The position numbers were made by a program, and so were the translations under genes. From the NCBI GenBank assembly GCA_031284475.1, contig JAISZV010000206.1, positions 1-12,591 on the forward strand: a DNA stretch of 12,591 bases, given 5' to 3'. A model generated the notes under the pieces. It was not told the DNA's origin. It did not search any database and saw only the letters and a program-made list of their open reading frames with translations. This DNA is from Proteiniphilum sp. (GTDB lineage Bacteria > Bacteroidota > Bacteroidia > Bacteroidales > Dysgonomonadaceae). Positions within the stretch are counted from its first letter, which is position 1. Every line of letters begins with the position of its first letter. Below are positions 6,742 through 12,591 of the stretch, in pieces.

Positions 6742-8025
6742 ATGCCTGACGTAATCCTGATCAATCCTCCCTATACCGGTATCGAAGACGATGCACTGGA
6801 AGAGAATCTCGGCCTGTCCTACATCGCAGGTTACCTGCACAGCAAGCATATAGACGTTGAGGTAAACGAGATGACCGGTAAAATCCCCCTCGACGAACGT
6901 CTGACGACATTAGGCGACGCACATATCTATGGCATCAGTTATTACTCAACCGCCACGGAAAGCGTATCCGGGATCGTCGCCTATATCCGCGCTCATAAAT
7001 CGGACGCATTGATCTACCTGGGTGGTCCGCACCCGACGGCCCTGCCCGACGCCACTCTGGAGCAGATGCCCGTAGACGGCGTTGTTGTAGGCGAAGGCGA
7101 ACGGTGTTTCCATGAGATTGTGTGTCGGGCAAAAGCCGGTCTGCCGCTCCGGGGTATTATCCACGGACAGATCATACAAAACATGGACGAGATCCCATTT
7201 CCCCTACGCGCCGCCGACCGGACCAGGTTTACCCGCCGGCTGGGCAACGCACCTTGCATCTCCCTCCTCTCCAGCAGGGGATGTCCTTACAACTGCCTGC
7301 ATTGCAACAGTGTGATTATGGGTGGAGGCAACCCGCATATCCGTTTCCGCTCCGTAGCCAACGTCGTAGAAGAGGTGCGGTACGTGAAACAAATAGGACA
7401 CACCAAGATTAGATTCAACGACGATAATTTCACCGCCAATCCACAGTTGGAAGCACTCCTGGCCGCACTTGCCGGGGAAGCGATCGAGTTCAGGGTATTC
7501 GGCCGGATAGAACATCTCACCGAACCCGTCTGCCGATTGCTGAAACAGGCGGGATGCAGTATGTTCTCCATCGGTATCGAATCCTATAATCCCGACAACC
7601 TGCTTTTTTTGCGGAAAGCCAACATGCTGCGCCACTTCGACAACCTGAAGATCGCAAAAGCATACGGGATAACGTTGCGGGCCTCCTTTATGGTCGGACT
7701 GCCTTTCGACACGGAAGAAACCATCGAAACATACTTTCACAGAGCTGCCGAAGAACTGGAGTTTGACGAATTTGCCGTCTACGGGCTCATCCCCTATCCG
7801 GGTACGTCGCTATACAACAACCCCTCGCAATACCATTACGAAATCACCTCCCGCGATTACGCCACATACATGCAAATAGGGAAGGGTGACGAGTCCTGCT
7901 TTGTACTCCGGTACAACGACGGCCGCAACGCTTTCGAACCTTCCGACGTTCGCCGGTGGCACCGCCGGGCCAATGCCATACTGGCCACCGGGAAAACACA
8001 CATACGGGACAGCGCAATCACATAA
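6742..8025 (+). CDS. Cobalamin-binding (class B) radical SAM protein E
   Basis: The product is 427 aa with the two-part layout of B12-dependent radical SAM proteins. Residues 1-130 form a Rossmann-like B12-binding domain: VILINPPYTG at the start, ENLGLSYIAGYL, LGGPHPTALP at 93-102 and DGVVVGEGE at 112-120. No DxHxxG lower-ligand motif is present, as in many members of this class. The radical SAM core starts at about 170 with Cys181-x3-Cys185-x2-Cys188 (SRGCPYNCLHC), then RFNDDNF (224-230), FSIGIES (275-281), FMVGLPFDT (316-324) and LIPYPGTSLY (349-358). Class B enzymes mostly methylate unactivated carbon or phosphorus, while some catalyse ring rearrangement or other oxidative steps. No SPASM domain follows. 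It starts 6 nt after the previous stop. It could methylate the same substrate the SPASM enzymes modify; that is inference. Confidence 0.92.
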   Translation: MPDVILINPPYTGIEDDALEENLGLSYIAGYLHSKHIDVEVNEMTGKIPLDERLTTLGDAHIYGISYYSTATESVSGIVAYIRAHKSDALIYLGGPHPTALPDATLEQMPVDGVVVGEGERCFHEIVCRAKAGLPLRGIIHGQIIQNMDEIPFPLRAADRTRFTRRLGNAPCISLLSSRGCPYNCLHCNSVIMGGGNPHIRFRSVANVVEEVRYVKQIGHTKIRFNDDNFTANPQLEALLAALAGEAIEFRVFGRIEHLTEPVCRLLKQAGCSMFSIGIESYNPDNLLFLRKANMLRHFDNLKIAKAYGITLRASFMVGLPFDTEETIETYFHRAAEELEFDEFAVYGLIPYPGTSLYNNPSQYHYEITSRDYATYMQIGKGDESCFVLRYNDGRNAFEPSDVRRWHRRANAILATGKTHIRDSAIT

Positions 8026-8047
8026 ATTAAAAACACCAGATGAAAAG

Positions 8048-8752
8048 ATGAGAAAAAAAATACTGATAGGAACCCCCGTCACCGACAGTCTCGCATATAA
8101 GAATTATTGCCTTGAAAATTATCTTTCCATGCTGCAAGAGTTGAAAAGTGACAAAACAAAACTGAATTTCATGATCATCCTTGAATGTATCCAGCAGGAT
8201 GCCGCCTATTACATAGACAAATATGCCGGTCGGGATTTCAGGATAGAACTGCAGGATAGCCAATCGGATATTCCGGAAAGAATGGTTGCCTGCCGCAACA
8301 GGATGAGGGAAATTGTTCTGGAAGAAGGTTACGACTACCTCTTGTTCCTGGAACAGGACATCCTCCCCGACCGGCGGATACCCGACCTGTTGCTCAAACA
8401 TGGAAAGCCCGTTTGCAGCGCATTATATTTTAATATTGTCAGAAAAGGAAACCCATCGGTTTCATACCCCGGATACAATCCCATGATCTGGAGATATGAG
8501 GATGACACGATTGTCACGCCCTTGTTCGAAGAATTATTCCCTCCCGCCCTTATGAAATTCGACGGATGCGGATTGGGATGCGTGTTGATCCATCGCCATG
8601 TGCTGGAGAAAATAGCCTTCCGTTATGAAAAGGACAAACCCTATTTTGAGGAATTTTATTTTATGCATGACTGCAAGCAACATGCGATAGATATCTTTGT
8701 TGATACCGGCCTCATCTGCCGTCATTATACCAGGAAAGGATATGAAACCTAA
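8048..8752 (+). CDS. Small GT-A-type glycosyltransferase-like protein
   Basis: This 234-aa protein has the layout of GT-A-fold nucleotide-sugar transferases. MRKKILIGTPVTD (1-13) is the first strand and loop, ERMVACRNRMREIV (77-90) a helix before the metal site, and YDYLLFLEQDILP (95-107) holds the acidic EQD in place of the usual DxD. It is followed by PVCSALYF (121-128), GCGLGCVLIHRHVLEKI (173-189) and FVDTGLICRHY (217-227), in the same order as in GT2-like families. The first acidic residue is Glu, so a metal site is plausible but unproven. I chose ATG 8048, 22 nt after the previous gene; the frame is open further upstream only inside gene E. Its last 11 nt overlap the next gene. A role in attaching a sugar to the pathway product is inferred. 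It could alternatively be a non-catalytic or repurposed GT-A protein. Confidence 0.72.
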   Translation: MRKKILIGTPVTDSLAYKNYCLENYLSMLQELKSDKTKLNFMIILECIQQDAAYYIDKYAGRDFRIELQDSQSDIPERMVACRNRMREIVLEEGYDYLLFLEQDILPDRRIPDLLLKHGKPVCSALYFNIVRKGNPSVSYPGYNPMIWRYEDDTIVTPLFEELFPPALMKFDGCGLGCVLIHRHVLEKIAFRYEKDKPYFEEFYFMHDCKQHAIDIFVDTGLICRHYTRKGYET

Positions 8753-9629
8753 TTATATCGCCGCATTTCTTACGCTGGCATGTCCGCGTAAATGTCCGTA
8801 TTGCCTGAACGGGCAACATGGAGACACCGGGAAATACAAGATCAGCCCGGCTGCGCAATGGGTGCCTGCGCTCAATCGATTGAAAAGCGATATTCCCATC
8901 ACCCTGCACGGAGGCGAGCCGCTATGCCACCCCGAATTTTACGAGATCGTCAATCATATCCATCCGGATAAATATGTGGATATGCTGACCACCTTCCCTT
9001 TCGGTGTAGCGGAATTTCGCGCCAAAATCAAACCGGAACGATTCCGGAACCCCTTTATTTATCCATCCATACGCGTTACCCATCACTTCGACAACATGAA
9101 CCTTGAGGAAACCGTCAGCAACGTAATGGAACTAAAGAACAGCGGATATAGCGTCGGCCTGTATTTTGTCAATCATCCCGCAATGAAAGCACAGATAGCA
9201 GATGCGCTGGCCTACTGCAAGAGCAAACAACTGCCGCAACCTGTCCTGAAGCCTTACCTGGGGAGATATATGGATCGCCCGTATGGAAACTATCGCTACC
9301 CGCAAGCCTGTTTTTCCCCTGTGCTGTCTGTCGTGAAATGCCGGAGCAGCAACTTTCTGATCGCTCCCGACGGAAATATCTATGGATGCCACAAGGGATT
9401 GTTGGAGAAGATAACCTCCCTCTCCTCCGGCAGTCTGTTTGGCGAATATACGTTTAACCACCCGTTGGATTGCCCTTATTATGGCTCCTGCAATACCTGT
9501 GACGTACAGTATAAGTACGACAAGACAGGCAGATGGGGCTTTTCCGCCGTTACAATCACAGGCAGCCAGGTAAAAACTTCCCATTTTGATGAAAGCGATT
9601 GGGTAATACCTCATGCCAATCAGGGCTGA
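8742..9629 (+). CDS. Radical SAM / SPASM enzyme F
   Basis: This is a compact 295-aa radical SAM protein with the cluster motif very near the start: Cys14-x3-Cys18-x2-Cys21 (LACPRKCPYC), then HGGEP at 56-60. The C-terminal part carries Cys200-x10-Gly211-x4-Cys216, which fits the first half of a SPASM domain, followed by Cys244-x5-Cys250-x2-Cys253. That second set is in a different order from A and B. The last 35 or so residues hold no cysteine. ATG at 8742 follows AGGAAAGGA (8732-8740), the best ribosome-binding sequence in the operon; an in-frame TTG at 8697 would add 15 residues lying inside the previous gene and is unlikely. It overlaps the glycosyltransferase-like gene by 11 nt and is the last gene of the operon, converging on the GH3-family gene. 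Confidence 0.9.
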   Translation: MKPNYIAAFLTLACPRKCPYCLNGQHGDTGKYKISPAAQWVPALNRLKSDIPITLHGGEPLCHPEFYEIVNHIHPDKYVDMLTTFPFGVAEFRAKIKPERFRNPFIYPSIRVTHHFDNMNLEETVSNVMELKNSGYSVGLYFVNHPAMKAQIADALAYCKSKQLPQPVLKPYLGRYMDRPYGNYRYPQACFSPVLSVVKCRSSNFLIAPDGNIYGCHKGLLEKITSLSSGSLFGEYTFNHPLDCPYYGSCNTCDVQYKYDKTGRWGFSAVTITGSQVKTSHFDESDWVIPHANQG

Positions 9630-9647
9630 CCACATCTCTCGGTTAAT

Positions 9648-9663
9648 CCATTATTCCATTATT
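9648..9663. repeat. Tandem 8-bp repeat CCATTATT x2 in the convergent intergenic gap
   Basis: CCATTATT occurs twice head to tail, the second copy crossing the stop codon of the minus-strand gene. The whole gap between the convergent genes is 29 bp and no stem-loop followed by a T tract is visible on either strand. The repeat is probably a chance or slippage product. Confidence 0.35.
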
Positions 9664-11188
9664 CTTTCGCAGGCTTACGGGCGCTGAAGGCTAAGAGTTC
9701 CTCTATTTGTTCGCGGTTATTACTGAGACGGGGAATTTTGTGTTGCCCGCCTAATTTTCCTTTTTCTTTGAGCCAGTCGTAGAAGACGTTTTCGCGGGCT
9801 ACGATGATTCTGGGAGGTTGCAGAGACATCTCTTTGTAGCGTTTGGCTTCGTAATCGGAGTTGAGTTCCTGCAGATGCCTATCTAATAAGGTAGCGAAAT
9901 CGGGTATGGATGGAGGCATTTTCTCAAATTCGATAAACCATTCGTGCAGGCCTTGCGCTTTGTTCAGCATAAAGAAAGGAGCCACGGTGTATTCCTTTAC
10001 TTTGGCTCCGGTTTCGCGGCAGGTCTGACCAATCGCTTTGTCGGCATTGTCTACCATCAGTTCTTCTCCAAAGGCATTGAGGTAATGTTTGGTCCGGCCG
10101 GAGATGACAAACTTGTAAGGAGAAACGGAGGTGAAACGTACCGTGTCGCCTATGATGTACCTCCAAAGCCCTCCGGGGGTGGTGATAACTAAAGCGTAAT
10201 TGCGATTTGTTTCCACGGCTTCCAAGGGAAGCACGGTAGGATTGTTGGTTTCGAACAACTCGTTCAGGGGGATAAATTCGTAGAAGATACCATAGTCCGG
10301 CATCAACAGCAGAGCGGTATCTGCCGGGTCGTCCTGTATGCCGAAGAATCCTTCCGAAGCATTGTATGTTTCCATATAGTGCATTTGCTCCGAAGGAATC
10401 AAGGAGTTGTATTGGTCGCGATACGGTTCGAAGCTGATACCGCCGTGGAAGTAGACTTCCAGATTGGGCCATATATCCGTTAGATATTGCCGTCCGGTTT
10501 TCTGTAATATCGCTTTTATCAGAACCAGCATCCACGAAGGTACGCCCGACAAACTGTTCACGTCTTTGCCGATGGAGCTTTCTACTATGGCTTGTATCTT
10601 GCTTTCCCATTCGTCCATGAGTATGATTTGCTTCTTAGGCACGCGCATCAGATTGACCACGGGATTGAGGTTTTGTATCAGCACGGCCGACAGATCGCCG
10701 TAATGCGCTCGCCGGTTCAGGGGCGAAAGGTTGTGGCTGCCACCCAAAATCAAACATTTGCGGGAAAAGAAGCGGCTCTTGGGGTTGTTGCGTAAGTAGA
10801 GGGCTACGCAGTCGAACCCGCCTCTATATTGTGCGCACCGTATTTCGGGCGTCATGGGGATGAATTTGCTTTTATCGTTGGTCGTTCCGCTGCTTTTGGC
10901 GTACCAGCGCACAGCGGAGGGCCAGAGTATATTCTTTTCGCCGTTTATCATCCGCAACACATACGGTTTGATATCGTCGTAAGTTTGCAAGGGCAGGCGA
11001 TGGGAAAAGTCGGCATAGGTGCGGATGCTTCCGAAGTGGAATTTTTGCCCCCATTCCGTTTGTTTGGCCTTTGACAAAAGGTTGTCCAACTGTTTGTGCT
11101 GAATATCGTTTGCGCATTGTGTGAATTGTTCTATTTCCCGTTGGCGAGGAATCATTATTTGCGATACAATCTTCGTAAACATATCCAT
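9659..11188 (-). CDS. GH3-family (auxin-responsive promoter family) acyl-adenylase-like protein
   Basis: The product is 509 aa, full length for the bacterial GH3 family, which belongs to the ANL adenylate-forming superfamily. Visible motifs, in order: KSSGTTNDKSKFIP (98-111), the ATP-phosphate-binding loop; YFHGGISFEPY (246-256); YNASEGFFGIQ (275-285), matching the Y-x-A/S-S-E adenine/AMP site; GGLWRYIIGDTVRF (339-352) with the conserved Asp; and SGRTKHYLNAFGEEL (363-377) at the hinge to the C-terminal lobe. Plant GH3 proteins conjugate amino acids to acyl hormones; the substrate of Bacteroidales members is not known to me. Presumed cytosolic. Starts at 11188 or 11182 are both possible (M1 or M3). 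A good promoter lies just upstream at 11212-11242. The gene is convergent with the radical SAM operon and divergent from dipeptidyl peptidase III, and appears to be an ordinary chromosomal neighbour. Confidence 0.93.
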   Translation of the reverse strand: MDMFTKIVSQIMIPRQREIEQFTQCANDIQHKQLDNLLSKAKQTEWGQKFHFGSIRTYADFSHRLPLQTYDDIKPYVLRMINGEKNILWPSAVRWYAKSSGTTNDKSKFIPMTPEIRCAQYRGGFDCVALYLRNNPKSRFFSRKCLILGGSHNLSPLNRRAHYGDLSAVLIQNLNPVVNLMRVPKKQIILMDEWESKIQAIVESSIGKDVNSLSGVPSWMLVLIKAILQKTGRQYLTDIWPNLEVYFHGGISFEPYRDQYNSLIPSEQMHYMETYNASEGFFGIQDDPADTALLLMPDYGIFYEFIPLNELFETNNPTVLPLEAVETNRNYALVITTPGGLWRYIIGDTVRFTSVSPYKFVISGRTKHYLNAFGEELMVDNADKAIGQTCRETGAKVKEYTVAPFFMLNKAQGLHEWFIEFEKMPPSIPDFATLLDRHLQELNSDYEAKRYKEMSLQPPRIIVARENVFYDWLKEKGKLGGQHKIPRLSNNREQIEELLAFSARKPAKE

Positions 11189-11211
11189 ACGCGTTGATGA
11201 TTATTTTTTCG

Positions 11212-11242
11212 CAAAGTTAATACAAAAAGCCAACGGTACAAA
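11212..11242 (-). promoter_or_regulatory. Bacteroidales promoter TTTG-N19-TAACTTTG for the GH3-family gene
   Basis: Read on the minus strand, TTTG (11242-11239) is followed after exactly 19 nt by TAACTTTG (11219-11212), matching the -33 TTTG / -7 TAnnTTTG consensus with correct spacing. Transcription should start around 11205, leaving a leader of some 15-20 nt before the ATG at 11188. It is the best full promoter in the window and supports the Bacteroidales assignment. Confidence 0.75.
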
Positions 11243-11290
11243 TTGCCGGAAAAGACGGGGCGGAGGTGTTCCGGAATGAAGGTAAATCAC

Positions 11291-11298
11291 TATCTTTA
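11291..11298 (+). promoter_or_regulatory. Candidate -7 box (TATCTTTA) for dipeptidyl peptidase III
   Basis: TATCTTTA differs from TAnnTTTG only in the last base and lies 50 nt upstream of the ATG at 11349. No TTTG is visible at the -33 position; a palindrome TTCCGGAA sits there instead, at 11269-11276. The leader would include a short stem-loop CGGTT-TT-AACCG at 11302-11313. Moderate to low confidence. Confidence 0.4.
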
Positions 11299-11348
11299 CG
11301 TCGGTTTTAACCGGAATAATTCAAAATGATATAAATAATGAATGTAAT

Positions 11349-12591
11349 ATGAAACACGTATTTTTATTGCTTATGACAATAACAATGATGACGGCCTGTA
11401 CCGAAGGCCGAAAGGTAGAAACAATACCTCCGTTTAATTATACGGTAGATCGATTTGCAGACATACAAGTCTTGCGTTATCAGGTTCCCGGATTTGAGAC
11501 GCTTTCGTTACAACAAAAGCTGTTGCTTTATCATTTGTCGGAAGCGGCTTTGATGGGAAGGGATATTCTTTTCGACCAGAATTGCCGTTACAATCTGCCT
11601 GTACGCCGTGCGTTGGAAGCAGTTTACATCCGGTACAAGGGAGATAGAGAGGAAGAACAGTTCAAGGCGCTGGAAACTTATTTGAAACGTGTCTGGTTCT
11701 CGAACGGTATCCACCATCATTATGGAGAAGACAAATTTGTTCCCGGTTTTACGCCGGAATTTTTAGCCGCCAATTTGCAGGGTATACATGCTTCGGAGCT
11801 TCCTCTGCGCGAAGGACAAACCTTGGAAGACTTTACAAAAGAACTTTTCCCGGTGATATTCGACCCCGCCGTACTTCCTAAACGAACGGTGCAATCCGGC
11901 GAAGAAGACCTCCTTCTTGCATCTGCCAACAATTACTACGCCGGCGGTATTACGCAAAAAGAAGTGGAGGCTTTTTACGCCCAACGAAAAGACCGGAACG
12001 ACCCAACGCCCATTTCGCATGGACTGAACAGCCGTTTAGTGAAAGAGGCCGACGGCCGGATTGTGGAAAAAGTGTGGAAAGTGGGCGGATTGTATTCCGA
12101 TGCCATCGAACGAATTGTGGAGGAACTGCAAAAAGCGATTCCTTTTGCCGAAAACGAGGAGCAGAAAGCCGTCATTGAAAAACTGATAGCATATTATCAA
12201 ACCGGCGATTTGAGAACCTTCAACGCCTACGCTGTGCTATGGGTAAAAGATACGGCTTCGGAAGTAGATTTTGTGAATGGTTTTACGGAAACCTACGGCG
12301 ACCCGTTGGGTATGAAAGCCAGTTGGGAATCTACCGTTAATTTCATCCATAAAGAAGCCACCCGGCGTACCCGTATCATAAGCGACAACGCACAGTGGTT
12401 TGAAGACCACTCGCCGGTAGACAGCCGTTTCCGGAAAAAAGAAGTACGCGGAGTCAGCGCTAAGGCCATTACCGTAACCATGCTGGGCGGCGACTGCTAC
12501 CCCGCAACCCCGATAGGTATCAACCTGCCGAATGCCGATTGGATACGACGCGACCATGGCTCCAAATCGGTAACAATCGAGAATATTACCG
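11349..12591 (+). CDS. Dipeptidyl peptidase III (M49) lipoprotein, 5' portion
   Basis: The frame is open from ATG 11349 to the window edge, 414 codons. Residues 1-16 are a short signal and TAC-C17 gives a lipobox (MMTAC), so the enzyme is predicted to be a lipoprotein exported across the inner membrane. The rest is recognisable as dipeptidyl peptidase III, a zinc exopeptidase that removes dipeptides from peptide N-termini. Recognisable segments include FETLSLQQKLLLYHLSEAAL near the start, ANNYYAGGIT, HGLNSRLVKE, KVWKVGGLYS and LGGDCYPATPIGINLP. Bacteroidales members are about 675 aa, and the zinc motif HECLGH (near residue 448 in the B. thetaiotaomicron enzyme) would lie beyond the edge, so catalytic competence cannot be checked here. 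A -7-like box lies at 11291-11298. Single gene, with no visible tie to the radical SAM operon. Confidence 0.93.
   Translation, partial: MKHVFLLLMTITMMTACTEGRKVETIPPFNYTVDRFADIQVLRYQVPGFETLSLQQKLLLYHLSEAALMGRDILFDQNCRYNLPVRRALEAVYIRYKGDREEEQFKALETYLKRVWFSNGIHHHYGEDKFVPGFTPEFLAANLQGIHASELPLREGQTLEDFTKELFPVIFDPAVLPKRTVQSGEEDLLLASANNYYAGGITQKEVEAFYAQRKDRNDPTPISHGLNSRLVKEADGRIVEKVWKVGGLYSDAIERIVEELQKAIPFAENEEQKAVIEKLIAYYQTGDLRTFNAYAVLWVKDTASEVDFVNGFTETYGDPLGMKASWESTVNFIHKEATRRTRIISDNAQWFEDHSPVDSRFRKKEVRGVSAKAITVTMLGGDCYPATPIGINLPNADWIRRDHGSKSVTIENIT

Larger units (their letters stand above)
1601..9629 (+). other. Putative eight-gene operon with six radical SAM enzymes
   Basis: Eight plus-strand genes follow one promoter box with junctions of +21, -47, -4, +6, +6, +22 and -11 nt (negative means overlap). 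Order: PHP phosphoesterase, radical SAM A, B, C and D, cobalamin radical SAM E, GT-A-like protein, radical SAM F. The letters are labels for this annotation only. No convincing internal promoter or terminator was seen. The density of radical SAM genes, all carrying intact CxxxCxxC motifs, argues for a single pathway. The product is unknown. Confidence 0.8.

Noticed and set aside
7204..7740. 178-codon minus-strand frame
   Set aside because: Antisense to the cobalamin radical SAM gene and without a recognisable domain.
7886..8047. 54-codon upstream extension of the GT-A-like gene
   Set aside because: It lies almost entirely within radical SAM E in another frame, and the GT-A fold begins with MRKKILIGTP at 8048.
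9630..9658. Bidirectional terminator between the convergent genes
   Set aside because: No inverted repeat with flanking T tract could be found in the 29-bp gap.
9924..10610. 228-codon minus-strand frame
   Set aside because: It lies wholly inside the GH3-family gene in another frame of the same strand; the 509-aa frame has all the GH3 motifs.
1..12591. CRISPR array, tRNA or rRNA genes, insertion sequences, toxin-antitoxin pairs
   Set aside because: No regularly spaced repeats, cloverleaf-like sequences, transposase/integrase motifs or matching small gene pairs were seen on either strand.

Overview
The window looks like chromosome from a Bacteroidales bacterium (Bacteroides/Parabacteroides type). 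Three things point there: promoters of the TAnnTTTG class, including one full TTTG-N19-TAACTTTG; a DUF5128-type 6-bladed beta-propeller lipoprotein; and a GH3-family protein beside a lipoprotein-type dipeptidyl peptidase III (family M49). Genus cannot be fixed from the sequence alone.

Left end (1-1632). This part is visibly AT-rich. It holds the 3' end of an unidentified protein gene (2-193), a -7 promoter box (209-216), an uncertain 35-codon ORF (221-328) and a complete beta-propeller lipoprotein gene (363-1514).

Centre (1601-9629). A TATCTTTG promoter box leads a tight run of eight same-strand genes joined by 47-, 4- and 11-nt overlaps or gaps of 6-22 nt. In order they encode a PHP-family phosphoesterase, four radical SAM enzymes with C-terminal cysteine clusters (SPASM or SPASM-like), a cobalamin-binding (class B) radical SAM protein, a small GT-A-type glycosyltransferase-like protein, and a sixth radical SAM/SPASM enzyme. 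Six different radical SAM enzymes in one operon is exceptional and is the main find. The likely picture is a multistep modification pathway for an unknown substrate, either a ribosomal peptide or a small sugar/cyclitol-type metabolite, with the glycosyltransferase and PHP phosphatase as partner steps. No precursor peptide, transporter, peptidase or regulator is evident inside the operon, so the substrate stays open.

Right end (9630-12591). The operon converges with a minus-strand GH3-family acyl-adenylase-like gene (9659-11188). That gene is divergent, across a 160-bp region carrying a candidate promoter in each direction, from the 5' two-thirds of a dipeptidyl peptidase III lipoprotein gene (11349 to the window edge, before its zinc motif). 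These two look like ordinary chromosomal genes and show no functional tie to the radical SAM operon.

No rRNA, tRNA, CRISPR array, insertion sequence or recombinase gene was recognised.
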